From: Christensenellaceae bacterium
GTDB lineage: Bacteria; Bacillota; Clostridia; Christensenellales; CAG-138
Assembly (NCBI GenBank): GCA_031261085.1
Contig: JAISKB010000023.1
Location: forward strand, 1 to 64,000
Reading direction: 5' to 3'
Length of the DNA stretch: 64,000 bases
Under the pieces are notes generated by a model that worked only from the letters and a program-made list of their open reading frames with translations, was not told where the DNA came from and did not search any database. Below, piece after piece: positions 44,526 to 53,664 of this stretch; the first letter of the stretch is position 1; the number at the start of each line of letters is the position of its first letter. The position numbers and the translations under genes were made by a program.

Positions 44526-44568
44526 TGTAATGTTTTCGCTGGTCATCCCCGCATTTCTTTACTATAAT
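44526..44568 (+). repeat. 31-base direct repeat, right copy, joined to a promoter
   Basis: The repeat occupies 44526-44556. A candidate promoter has -35 TGGTCA inside the repeat (44540-44545), a 17-base spacer and -10 TATAAT (44563-44568), placing the start of the large three-gene cassette under a promoter half made of the repeat. The left copy lacks the -10 box. Confidence 0.7.
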
Positions 44569-44626
44569 ATGATAAAATACTGGTGATACACGAAAAATGC
44601 GCACCCGAGCAGAAAGGCCACTTCAA

Positions 44627-47600
44627 ATGCCGAATGTTGCACAAGAACGATACAAACCCCTGCTGGATAACCTGCTGACCGGCTTTTCCCGGCAGGCGCA
44701 CATCACGCGGCGCACGCTGCGCGTCTATTTGGAAAAGAGCGGCTTTTCCAACGCGCTGGGCGCCCTGCACCCGGATGTGCGCATCGACTGCGCGCAGGTG
44801 CTCTCCTTTTGCCGGCCGGTCATGGCATATTTCCACCCCGAGCCCAGCGAGGGCTGGATGCGGCGCGTTTACGCGCATTTGGCGAACGGGTTGTTTGCCG
44901 ATGCGGACTTCACGCCCTTGGCCAAGGGTGAAAAGCAGGCGGTGGAGTTTTTCCTCATCGTGTTCACCTGGCTGTTAAATCAGGAAAGCGCGTTTTGCCC
45001 CCCCTCGCCGTTCCACGATATCCAATTTGCCACCAAAGCGGAGCTGTCGCACAGCCGCATACGGGCGGAATACGCGCAGTTTCTTTGCCGCTTAAAAGAA
45101 AGCCGCTATGCCGAGGCCTTGCGTATGGCGCGCTATGTGCTGCCCTACGACCCGGCCGGTCACATCATCGGCGTGCATAACATATCGGTAAGCATCGCAC
45201 GGCGCGCGGCGGCCTGCGGGCTGCCGGTGGATATACCGCTGCTGGCCGCGGCCTCGCTGTGCCACGATGTAGGCAAGTTTGGCTGCCGGGGTGAGGATGC
45301 CAAACGGGTGCCCCACCTGCACTATTACTACACCTGGGAATGGCTCACGCGGGGCGGCATGGATGAAATCGCGCATGTGGCGGCCAACCATTCCACCTGG
45401 GATTTGGAATTTGAAAACCTGCCCATCGAATCCTTATTGCTGATTTATGCCGATTTCCGCGTGCGCGGCGAGCGGGATGCCGCCGGCAACGAGCAGATAC
45501 ACATCTATACGCTGGAAGAGGCGCGGGAGATCATCTTAAACAAGCTGTGCGATATCAATGATGAAAAGCGGCTGCAATACGAAACCGTCTACTTAAAGCT
45601 GCGGGATTTTGAGCGGTTCCTGCGCGATAAAGGCGTGTATGTAGGCTTAGAAGATAAGGGGCCGCTCCCGCCCATGTCCACGGATGCCTCGCTGCTCTCG
45701 GGCGCGGGCGCCATGGACGCCCTGCGGGATATGACCTTCGATCACAACATACAGCTGATGCACACGCTCTCGCGGGGGGAATCCTTCGAACAATTGCTGG
45801 AGCAGGCCCGCGCCGAAAAGAACCCGCAGCGCATACGCACCTATTTGCGTTTGCTCGAAGAATACAGCATATACCTCACCCTTGCGGCCAAGCTGCAGGC
45901 GCTCAGCTTTTTATACGAGCTGCTGATGCACCACGAGGGGGATGTGCGCCGCCACGCGGGCCGCATCATGGGGCTTATTTTGGCGGGCAGCGGCCCCCGC
46001 TACCGCAAAGAATTGCCTACGCACGCCCCGCAGGATGCCGCCGCCCCCGGCGTGACCGATGTGCTGCTCGAAGCCACCGCCCTGTGGGATACCTATATCG
46101 ACCTGTTCCTGCACCCGGATGTTAAAATATCGGCCAAGCATGCCCTGCGCATATCCAACTCGCTTAAAACCGTGGCGGGCAGCCTGTTTGCGCATTGCCC
46201 GCCGGCAGAAGCGCCGCACTATTTCGCGCCGCTGCTCTCCCGCGTGCTCAAGCCTGGGTTGCCCGTTGGCGTGCAATTTGTGCTGGTAGACGCCCTGCTG
46301 CATGTGCCGGTGGCGCTGTTTTCGAGCGCCGCCATAGCCGCGCTCGCCAATGTGCTTGCCAACATGCTCCAAAGCGACGAGCTGCGGCTGGTCATCAGCG
46401 TGCTGCGGCTGGGCGAGCGGCTGCTGGAGGCGGATAGCGACGAGGCGGTCGCCTGCGCGCAAAAGCTGCTGCAGGCGGCGCCCGGCCAGCCGGTGGTGGC
46501 CTACCTCGTGCTGCGTATCAACCGGCGTTTGGCCCACAAGCACGGCGTGCCCGCACCCGGCGCACAGGGCAGCTTCCCGGATATATCCGAGCTGTACCTG
46601 AGCAACCTCAAAAACGCCGTGCATTGGACGGTGAAGCTCGCCTATATCGACATGCTGCTCGAGCACGCGCAGACCGAAGGCCACGGCGAGGCCTTCCACA
46701 TCGCCATGCATCTTTCCAACCTGCTTTCGGTCAGCGAGCACCTGCCGGTGCGCGAAAGGGCGGGCGCGGCGCTGAGCGAAATCGCGCCGCTGCTGAGCGT
46801 GGATCAATGCAACGAGATCGTCATAGACCTTATCCGGGAGCTGGAGAGCGGGCAAGATGAAATATCCCGCTATATACCGCCCTATTTGGGCGCGCTCATC
46901 TGCCGCCTGCCCCCCAAGGAGATGGAGGAATGCCTGGCGCTGCTCGAAGGCTTGGTCCGCTCCTCCAACATACGCCCCGCGCGCACCGCGCTCTCCACGC
47001 TGGGCGCCGTGCTGTGCAGCCTTTGCGTAGAGGGCAACGCGGGGCTGGAGCGGCATATACTGGGGCTTATACTCACCGGCATCGCCCACTATGAAGACAG
47101 CATACACCGCACCGCGCTGCATGTGCTCTGCCGCGGGTTTTTCGCCAACGAAGCCGTGGGCATCGCGCGGCGGCGCGCCGTGTTCGATGGCTGCGCCAAA
47201 AAGCTGCTCACATTGCTGTGTGAGCCGCGGGATCAATCCCTCACATTTTTCAACCGCGCCGCCATGCTCAACCAGCTCTATCGCTTCATCACGGGGAGCG
47301 AACTTACCATACCCGCCGCCCCGCTCATCTCCCAAACCCCGGTCGCCTTCTTCCCCGGCGCGTTCGATCCATTCTCCGCCGGGCACCGCGCCATCGTAGA
47401 TGAAATCGCGGCGCTGGGCATGGAGGTGTACCTCTCCATCGACGAATTCTCCTGGAGCAAGCGCACGCTGCCCAAGCTGCTCCGGCGGCAAATCGCCACC
47501 ATGAGCGTGGCCGATACGCAGGCTGTGTTTTTGTTCCCCGATGATATACCCATCAACATCGCCAACGAGGCCGATTTGGCCAAGCTCACCGAGCTGTTCC

Positions 47601-49336
47601 CCGCGCGGGATACCTACATTGTGCTGGGCAGCGATGTGATCGAAAACGCATCGGCCTACGCCAAGGATGGCCCCGGCACCGCCTCGTGCTACAACCACAT
47701 CGTGTTTTCCCGCCTGCACCCGGATGGCCAGGCGGCGGATGCCGAGGTGATACAAAAGCGCATACACGGCAAGCTCATACAGCTCTCGCTGCCCGCCCAT
47801 TACGAGGGCGTAAGCTCCTCGCGCATACGCGAATACATCGATAAAAACTTGGATATCTCCATGCTGGTAGACCCTGTGGTGCAGGATTTTATCTACTCGC
47901 ACGCGCTGTACCTGCGCGCGCCGCTCAACAAGCATATGATGACCCCCGAGAAGCTCTTTTTGGAGGCGGAGCGGCAGGAAGGCCGCTATACGGTCACGCT
48001 GTACCGGCGGGAGGACGGCGCGGCGCTGGGCAAGGTGTTTGCCCAGGCCCTGCCCATGGCGGATGCCTACCACGCGCTGTGCGACAGGGCGGCCGCCGAG
48101 CATTTGCGCAACTATACCTCGGGGCGGCTGTTGATGCTGAACGGGCTGGAGGAGGACGCGCCCGGCGGCATAGATGCGCCGCTGCTGCTGTGCAACGAAT
48201 TGCTGGCCCGCAGCCTAAACGATGACATCACCTATGCGTTTTACCGCACGTCCGGCCCCAACGACCCTCTTGCGCCCACGCTGGAGCAGCTCGGCTTCAT
48301 ACCGCTGCCCGAAGAGGCGAGCATACTCTATGTGGATATGCGCTCGGCCAGCATACTGGTGCAGGATACCCTGGGGCGCATCAAGGAACCGCTGCGTTCC
48401 GACGAGGCGGTGGTGAGCGCGGTGCTCAATACCCGCCCGGCGCTGCGGCGCGCGTTGGCCGCGCTGTTCCCCGGCAAGCTCACGCTGTGCTTCGATACCG
48501 AGCTGCTCAATCAGGCGCTGATGCAGCGCGTGCAGCAATGCAACGATGTGCTGGATTTGCCCGCGGGGAGCCGCACCCTGGGCAACGATATGTGCGTGCC
48601 CTATGGCAAGGTGCTTTCGGGGGAAATCGTGCCCCATACCGTCACCAAAACGCTGCATGCCGACAAGGTGTTCAACCCCAACCTTGTGGGGTTCGACATT
48701 ATGGAATCCCCCGGGTATTCCTCGCTGGTAAATCAGGTGCGCACGCTCAAATCCTTCCGGCGGCCCGTGCTGCTGGTGGATGACCTGCTGCACAACGGCT
48801 ACCGGCTCGAAAAGCTGGATCCTATCTTCAAGAACGAAAACGTGCCCATCTCCCGCATCATCGTGGGCATACTCTCGGGGCGGGGCAACGACCTGATGCA
48901 GGTGCAGGGCCGCGCGGTAAGCTGCGAATACTTCATACCCAACCTGCATTACTGGTTTACCGAAAGCCTGCTCTACCCGTTTTTGGGCGGGGACGGCGCG
49001 GGCGGGCGCACCATGGAGGATACCCTGCAGCCCTCAGTAAACCTCATACTCCCCTATGTATACCCGCGCTTTATGCGCAACGCGCCCGCGCGGGCGATAT
49101 GGGAGCTTTCCGGCACGGCCTTGCGCAATGCCCACGCCATACTCACGGTGCTCGAGCGCCGTCATCAGGCGCTGTTTGCGGGCGTGCTGACCATACGGCG
49201 GCTAAGCGAGGCTTTAATTTCCCCCCGCATACCCAACAAGGGTGCGCATATCGAATACGAGAGCGGCGTCACGGCCTCGGCCTGCCTGGCGGAGGATATG
49301 GCTTGGCTGGACCGCCTGCGGCCGGAGCTGAAATGA
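44627..49336 (+). CDS. Giant multidomain protein: HD, helical repeats, nucleotidyltransferase, PRT-like
   Basis: About 1569 residues, cytoplasmic. After an unassigned N-terminus, an HD phosphohydrolase-like domain holds CHDVGK (His213/Asp214). Residues of about 370-890 are Leu/Ala-rich helical, HEAT-like repeats. An NadD-type nucleotidyltransferase follows, with GAFDPFSAGH at 911-920 (Ser replaces the first His of HxGH) and SSSRIREY near 1061. A possible acetyltransferase-like segment comes next, then a phosphoribosyltransferase-like loop VLLVDDLLHNGYR (Asp1385/Asp1386). The start at 44627 has AGAAAGG upstream; an in-frame ATG at 44597 is possible. Its stop overlaps the next start. The domain set points to nucleotide or NAD-like cofactor chemistry. 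No characterised protein of this architecture is known to me. Confidence 0.8.
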   Translation: MPNVAQERYKPLLDNLLTGFSRQAHITRRTLRVYLEKSGFSNALGALHPDVRIDCAQVLSFCRPVMAYFHPEPSEGWMRRVYAHLANGLFADADFTPLAKGEKQAVEFFLIVFTWLLNQESAFCPPSPFHDIQFATKAELSHSRIRAEYAQFLCRLKESRYAEALRMARYVLPYDPAGHIIGVHNISVSIARRAAACGLPVDIPLLAAASLCHDVGKFGCRGEDAKRVPHLHYYYTWEWLTRGGMDEIAHVAANHSTWDLEFENLPIESLLLIYADFRVRGERDAAGNEQIHIYTLEEAREIILNKLCDINDEKRLQYETVYLKLRDFERFLRDKGVYVGLEDKGPLPPMSTDASLLSGAGAMDALRDMTFDHNIQLMHTLSRGESFEQLLEQARAEKNPQRIRTYLRLLEEYSIYLTLAAKLQALSFLYELLMHHEGDVRRHAGRIMGLILAGSGPRYRKELPTHAPQDAAAPGVTDVLLEATALWDTYIDLFLHPDVKISAKHALRISNSLKTVAGSLFAHCPPAEAPHYFAPLLSRVLKPGLPVGVQFVLVDALLHVPVALFSSAAIAALANVLANMLQSDELRLVISVLRLGERLLEADSDEAVACAQKLLQAAPGQPVVAYLVLRINRRLAHKHGVPAPGAQGSFPDISELYLSNLKNAVHWTVKLAYIDMLLEHAQTEGHGEAFHIAMHLSNLLSVSEHLPVRERAGAALSEIAPLLSVDQCNEIVIDLIRELESGQDEISRYIPPYLGALICRLPPKEMEECLALLEGLVRSSNIRPARTALSTLGAVLCSLCVEGNAGLERHILGLILTGIAHYEDSIHRTALHVLCRGFFANEAVGIARRRAVFDGCAKKLLTLLCEPRDQSLTFFNRAAMLNQLYRFITGSELTIPAAPLISQTPVAFFPGAFDPFSAGHRAIVDEIAALGMEVYLSIDEFSWSKRTLPKLLRRQIATMSVADTQAVFLFPDDIPINIANEADLAKLTELFPARDTYIVLGSDVIENASAYAKDGPGTASCYNHIVFSRLHPDGQAADAEVIQKRIHGKLIQLSLPAHYEGVSSSRIREYIDKNLDISMLVDPVVQDFIYSHALYLRAPLNKHMMTPEKLFLEAERQEGRYTVTLYRREDGAALGKVFAQALPMADAYHALCDRAAAEHLRNYTSGRLLMLNGLEEDAPGGIDAPLLLCNELLARSLNDDITYAFYRTSGPNDPLAPTLEQLGFIPLPEEASILYVDMRSASILVQDTLGRIKEPLRSDEAVVSAVLNTRPALRRALAALFPGKLTLCFDTELLNQALMQRVQQCNDVLDLPAGSRTLGNDMCVPYGKVLSGEIVPHTVTKTLHADKVFNPNLVGFDIMESPGYSSLVNQVRTLKSFRRPVLLVDDLLHNGYRLEKLDPIFKNENVPISRIIVGILSGRGNDLMQVQGRAVSCEYFIPNLHYWFTESLLYPFLGGDGAGGRTMEDTLQPSVNLILPYVYPRFMRNAPARAIWELSGTALRNAHAILTVLERRHQALFAGVLTIRRLSEALISPRIPNKGAHIEYESGVTASACLAEDMAWLDRLRPELK

Positions 49337-50565
49337 TGCGTTTTTACAGCTGCCAAGGCATTTGCCTCGTTCCCATTTCCCCCGCCGCACTGCCGCCCGG
49401 CGCGCAGCAAGTCGACGCCCCGTTTGCGCCGCTCGCGCTGCTGCTATACGACAGTTCACCCGGCGCGCGGGGCATATGGGGGGTGCGCAGCTATGCCGAA
49501 TTATACGAATCGCCCGGCATAGGCCTGCTCTGCCCGCCCCAAGCATCACCCGCGGATTTTGACTTCCCCAAAACGTTGCAAAGCATACTGGCAAGCAACG
49601 GCGCCGCGGCGGTCAACACCGCATATGCCAACTGGCACGCCGTGCTTCGGCGCTTAACTTCCCCGCCCGCGCACCCCCGCATCACGCTGATCGGCCTGGG
49701 GGATGTGGGCGGCGCGCTGTTGATGGGGCTAAAGTTGCTGGGGCATGAGCTTGCGGGCATCGGCATATACGACCCCAACGCCAGCCAGTGCGCGCGCTAC
49801 GAGATGGAGCTTAACCAGGTGCTGCCCTATGACGGCGCGCCGCTGCCCCCTGTAACCATACAAAACGAAAGCACCCTGTTTGACTGCGACGCGATATTGT
49901 TTGCGGCGAGCCGGGGCGTGCCGCCGCTCTCCCATCAGGGCGATGTGCGCATGGCGCAATACGCGGCCAACCGGCACATGCTGGAACCCTATGCGAAGCG
50001 CGCGCGGGATGCGAGGTTCACCGGCCTGTTCGCCCAAATATCCGACCCGGTCGATCACTTGGCCCGCGCGGTATTTGAGATGAGCAACGAGGGCGCAAGC
50101 GACGCGTTCGATTTTGCGGGCTTGCTGCCCGAACAGGTGCAGGGGTATGGCTTGGGCGTTATGCGCGCCCGCGCGGCCTATTATGCGCAAAGTGAGCAAG
50201 TCGACTTTTCTCAGGGCCGGGCCTATGGGCCGCATGGCGAAGGGCTGGTCATCGCCAACGCGCCAAACGCAGGCTACGATGCGGCGCTCTCGCTCCGCTT
50301 AACCGAGCTTGCGCAAACCGCCAATCTCCGCGTGCGGGAGCTGGGCTTTAAGCCCTATATCGCGCCCGGGCTTTCTTCGGCCTGCGTTTCGGTGCTGCGC
50401 ACCCTCAGGGGGGAATGGCACGATGGCGCGGTGCCGCTGGGCGGCGCGTACTTTGGCTGTACCAGCCGCTTTACGCAAAACGGACTGGAAGTAAAGCGGG
50501 AGGCCCTCTGTCCGGCATTGCGCGCGCGCATAGAAGCCGCGCATACTATGCTAAAGGAGTTTTAG
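49333..50565 (+). CDS. Lactate/malate dehydrogenase-fold protein
   Basis: A 410-residue protein. After about 115 unassigned residues, a Rossmann fold begins with ITLIGLGDVGGALL, and the LDH/MDH features ISDPVD (cf. SNPVD) and GPHGEG (catalytic His region) follow. The Arg-rich loop that binds the 2-oxo acid is poorly conserved (AASRGVPPL), so substrate may differ or activity may be lost. It starts inside the stop of the giant gene (ATGATG at 49333) and is followed six bases later by the third cassette gene. It may bind the nucleotide cofactor made or modified by the giant protein. Confidence 0.75.
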   Translation: MMRFYSCQGICLVPISPAALPPGAQQVDAPFAPLALLLYDSSPGARGIWGVRSYAELYESPGIGLLCPPQASPADFDFPKTLQSILASNGAAAVNTAYANWHAVLRRLTSPPAHPRITLIGLGDVGGALLMGLKLLGHELAGIGIYDPNASQCARYEMELNQVLPYDGAPLPPVTIQNESTLFDCDAILFAASRGVPPLSHQGDVRMAQYAANRHMLEPYAKRARDARFTGLFAQISDPVDHLARAVFEMSNEGASDAFDFAGLLPEQVQGYGLGVMRARAAYYAQSEQVDFSQGRAYGPHGEGLVIANAPNAGYDAALSLRLTELAQTANLRVRELGFKPYIAPGLSSACVSVLRTLRGEWHDGAVPLGGAYFGCTSRFTQNGLEVKREALCPALRARIEAAHTMLKEF

Positions 50566-50570
50566 CGCAT

Positions 50571-51626
50571 ATGGAGCAAAGCCTTACCGTAGTATCCATA
50601 GGCCGGCATACGCGGCTGACCCAAGCGCTGCAATATGCGCTAAGCGGCGTGCCGCACGATATGGCCATAATCGATACCGAGGGGGATATGCCCTGCCTGC
50701 GGGGGAAGCGCGTGCTGTTCGCGCTGTCCGTGGGCGCATATGGGCTTAGCGCCGAGCTCTGCCGCCTGCTGCTGCACCTGCGCGCGCAAGCCGATGCGCT
50801 GGATGGCAGCGTGGCGGCGCTGCTGATAGATGGGGAAAGCGAGCTTTATACCAAGCAGCTTGCGCAGATGCTGGTGCTAAGCGCCAACGGCGCGGGCTGC
50901 TGCTTTATCGGCAAGCCGCTCGTAGAGGGCACCGGCTCGCTCGCCAACCTGGCCATCCATGCCGGGCTAAGGGGCGGCTCGCTGCTTAACGCCTACTGCG
51001 AAACCGCACGGGGGCTGGTGGAGCGGCTGCGCGCCTTCCAGCCGCCGCAGTATGCCAAGCCCCGCATGCTGGTGCTGCACGCCAGCGACCACGCCACCTC
51101 CAACACGCTGGATTTAAGCGGCGCGGTATGCACAAAGCTCGCCGGCGCATTCGATATACGCGAGCTTTCCTTGCAAAACGGGGCCATTATGGATTGCCGA
51201 GGTTGTTCTTATAAAACCTGCGCGCACTTCGCGCAGCATAACGCCTGCTTTTACGGCGGCGTCATGGTGGATGATGTGTTCCCCGCGCTGCTAAACAGCC
51301 AGGTATTGCTTCTGCTCTGCCCCAATTATAACGATTCCGTCAGCGCCAACATCATGGCGTTCATCAACCGGCTTACGGTATTGCTGGTGAACAATGCCTT
51401 TTACAGCACATACCTATATGCCATCGTGGTATCCGGCTACAGCGGCGGCGACCTTGTGGCCCAGCAGGTTTTGGGCGCGCTGTGCCTCAATAAAACCTTT
51501 TTGCTCCCGCCCCGGTTTTGCCTGCTGCAAACCGCCTGCGACCCCGGCGCGGCGCTAAAGCTGCCCGGCATCCAAGAGCAAATCGACAGCTTTGCGCAGA
51601 GCATGCTGGATACGGTGGTGGGGTAA
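50571..51626 (+). CDS. Flavodoxin-fold oxidoreductase with Cys motif
   Basis: A 351-residue protein. The N-terminal 165 residues form an alpha/beta domain without a recognised motif. The second half resembles NADPH-dependent FMN reductases and iron-sulfur flavoproteins: phosphate-binding loop HASDHATSNTLDL, then Cys209-x-x-Cys212-x4-Cys217 (CRGCSYKTC), and CPNYNDSVSANIMAFINRLT, the flavin-contact region. It probably binds FMN and perhaps an Fe-S cluster. AAAGGAG precedes the start. It is the third gene of the tightly packed cassette and convergent with the acyl-CoA ligase gene, with no terminator visible in the ten-base gap. Confidence 0.75.
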   Translation: MEQSLTVVSIGRHTRLTQALQYALSGVPHDMAIIDTEGDMPCLRGKRVLFALSVGAYGLSAELCRLLLHLRAQADALDGSVAALLIDGESELYTKQLAQMLVLSANGAGCCFIGKPLVEGTGSLANLAIHAGLRGGSLLNAYCETARGLVERLRAFQPPQYAKPRMLVLHASDHATSNTLDLSGAVCTKLAGAFDIRELSLQNGAIMDCRGCSYKTCAHFAQHNACFYGGVMVDDVFPALLNSQVLLLLCPNYNDSVSANIMAFINRLTVLLVNNAFYSTYLYAIVVSGYSGGDLVAQQVLGALCLNKTFLLPPRFCLLQTACDPGAALKLPGIQEQIDSFAQSMLDTVVG

Positions 51627-51636
51627 CAACTGCCCC

Positions 51637-53286
51637 TTATCCTTTGCGCAGCTCCACCCGGCGTATTTTCCCGCTGGCGGTTTTGGGCAGGCTGTCTACA
51701 AAGTCGATCAACCGGGGGTATTTATACGGCGCGGTCATGCGCTTCACATGCTCCTGTATGTCTTTTTTAAGGGTGTCTGTGCCCTCATAGCCCGGCTTCA
51801 GCACGATGGTCGCCTTCACGATTTGGCCGCGGAGCGGGTCGGGCACGCCGGTAACGGCCGCTTCGAGCACCGCCTCATGCTCGAGCAGCGCGCTCTCCAC
51901 CTCAAACGGCCCAATGCGATAGCCGGAGGACTTAATCAAATCATCCTTGCGGCCCACATACCAAAAATAACCGTCCGCATCCCGCCAGGCGACGTCGCCG
52001 GTGTGATAATAGCCGTCATACCAGCTGCGCGTGGTGGATAGCTCATCGCGGTAGTAGCCCATAAACAGCCCCAGCGGCACCGCTTCCTGCGTGCGGATGC
52101 AAATTTCGCCATGCTCGCCCTCGGCGCTGGGCTTGCCGTTTTCATCCAGCAGGTCTATTACATAATCCGGCACGGGGCGGCCCATCGAGCCGAGCTGTAT
52201 CTGCATGCCGGGGAAGGTGCCCAGGCAGCAGGTGGTTTCGCTTTGGCCAAACCCCTCGTAAATGGCTTGCCCCGTCTGCCTTTTCCAATCGCTGAACACC
52301 TCGGGGTTTAGGGCTTCCCCCGCGCTGCAGCAATGCTCCAGCGAGCTGAGGTCATAGTTGGCCGCCAGATCATTTTGCGTCATCATGCGGTACATCGTGG
52401 GCGGCGCGCAAAATGTGGTGATGCGGTGCTTTTGTATCATCTCCAATACCCTGGGCGGGTCAAACCTGTCGAAATCATAAGCGAATATGGCGGTTTCACA
52501 CAGCCACTGGCCATATATTTTGCCCCAGCCCGCCTTGGCCCAGCCGGTATCCGAAATGGTGAAGTGTATGCCGCCGGGCCTGTTGGTGTGCCAGTAGCGC
52601 GCGGTGGCGATATGCCCCAGCGGGTAGAGGAAGCTGTGCCGCGCCATCTTGGGGAAGCCGGTGGTGCCGGAGGTGAAGTATATGAGCATAGGGTCCGCGG
52701 CGCAGGTGGCCGCCTCGCCGGTGGGGCGGGGGAACGCCGGGCTTTCCTTGGCGGTTTCGGCGTCAAAATCCAGCCAATTTTCTTTGCTGCCGCCCGTCAA
52801 AACGCAGGTGCGCACCGTGGGGCAAGAGGGCAGCGCGCCCTCCACCGCCTGTATAATATACGGATCGTTGGCGCAGATGACCGTGGTGGCCGAAGACGCG
52901 TTGCAGCGGTAGCTGATATCGTGCGAAAGCAGCTGCCCCGTGGCGGGTATCATCACCGCGCCTATTTTGCACAGCGCCACGTTCACAAACCAGTATTGAT
53001 AGCTGCGCTTCATAATCAGCAGCACCTTATCGCCCTTTTTAATGCCCAGGCGGCAAAAGAAGTTGGCGGCGCGGGCGCTCTGTTCCATAATATCAAAAAA
53101 CGTGAAGCGCCGCTCCTCGCCCTCGTTGCTGATGTGCAGCAGCGCCAGCGCATCGGGCGTGCGCGCGGCAATCGCATCCACAACATCATAGCCAAAGTTG
53201 AAGTCCTCGGTTGGAGACAGCCGGTAGCTCGCATAAAAGCTCGCATAATCCGCCGTGTTCGCCTGCACATATCCATCGCTCAGCAT
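51637..53286 (-). CDS. Acyl-CoA ligase (AMP-forming), medium/branched-chain type
   Basis: A 549-residue adenylate-forming enzyme that makes acyl-CoA from a carboxylic acid, ATP and CoA. Core motifs are YFTSGTTGFPKMARH (A3), YEGFGQSE (A5), YHTGD (A7), GRKDDLIKSSGYRIGPFEVE (A8) and the catalytic Lys in PKTASGKIRR (A10). It is most like medium-chain acyl-CoA synthetases (Acs-like), which accept branched short acids. It is the last gene of the VOR/IlvE unit and has its own promoter and an Ile-type T-box, so it should be made when Ile-tRNA is uncharged. 2-Methylbutyrate is the logical substrate, an inference from regulation. Confidence 0.9.
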   Translation of the reverse strand: MLSDGYVQANTADYASFYASYRLSPTEDFNFGYDVVDAIAARTPDALALLHISNEGEERRFTFFDIMEQSARAANFFCRLGIKKGDKVLLIMKRSYQYWFVNVALCKIGAVMIPATGQLLSHDISYRCNASSATTVICANDPYIIQAVEGALPSCPTVRTCVLTGGSKENWLDFDAETAKESPAFPRPTGEAATCAADPMLIYFTSGTTGFPKMARHSFLYPLGHIATARYWHTNRPGGIHFTISDTGWAKAGWGKIYGQWLCETAIFAYDFDRFDPPRVLEMIQKHRITTFCAPPTMYRMMTQNDLAANYDLSSLEHCCSAGEALNPEVFSDWKRQTGQAIYEGFGQSETTCCLGTFPGMQIQLGSMGRPVPDYVIDLLDENGKPSAEGEHGEICIRTQEAVPLGLFMGYYRDELSTTRSWYDGYYHTGDVAWRDADGYFWYVGRKDDLIKSSGYRIGPFEVESALLEHEAVLEAAVTGVPDPLRGQIVKATIVLKPGYEGTDTLKKDIQEHVKRMTAPYKYPRLIDFVDSLPKTASGKIRRVELRKG

Positions 53287-53332
53287 AAAAGTATCTCTTC
53301 CTTTCCTATCCTATCCAAGGGCGTTCGTAAAA

Positions 53333-53560
53333 ATAAAAAGCCCCGTCTCTTATTTGAGACGAGGCTTTGTTCAGCTCGCGTTACCACTCAATTTGATTTA
53401 CCGTTTCGTTTGGTAAACCCACTCTGCAGGATTCCAGCAAATCCCTCGCCTATAACGGGGCGAACCCGGAACCTTCTATTCTTGTTACATTTCAAAGGCC
53501 CTGCTCTGGAGTGACCGCAAGATTTCGTCATCATCGGCTTGCACCCACTGCCGACTCTCT
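53333..53560 (-). promoter_or_regulatory. Ile-type T-box leader
   Basis: On the minus strand Stem I starts AGAGAGTCGGCAG (53560). The specifier loop reads GACGAAATCTTGC with codon AUC at 53523-53521. The T-box element is TGAGTGGTAACGCGAGC (53390-53374), and the terminator AAGCCTCGTCTC...GAGACGGGGCTT with T run lies at 53367-53333. Uncharged tRNA-Ile would prevent termination and turn on the acyl-CoA ligase gene 47 bases downstream. Confidence 0.87.
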
Positions 53561-53624
53561 GTGCATGACATCCATCGAGTTATTTCCATCATCGCATTTT
53601 TTGCATTATTATGAAATTACAGCA

Positions 53625-53653
53625 ATTATAATGCACGTTTGCACGCTTGTCAA
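53625..53653 (-). promoter_or_regulatory. Consensus promoter for the Ile T-box/ligase gene
   Basis: TTGACA (53653-53648), a 17-base spacer and TATAAT (53630-53625) match the sigma-A consensus at all twelve positions. It lies just downstream of the TIM-barrel/ligase gene, so the final ligase can be expressed separately. Confidence 0.85.
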
Positions 53654-53664
53654 GCATGAATTAT

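Noticed and set aside
44301..44546. 81-codon minus-strand frame overlapping hicA and the right repeat
   Set aside because: It overlaps hicA in another frame, has no family likeness and ends in low-complexity sequence.
45911..48103. 730-codon open frame on the minus strand within the giant gene
   Set aside because: It is antisense to a well-supported coding frame with recognisable motifs. Its product is rich in His, Gln, Arg and Gly with no domain, as expected from a high-GC shadow frame.
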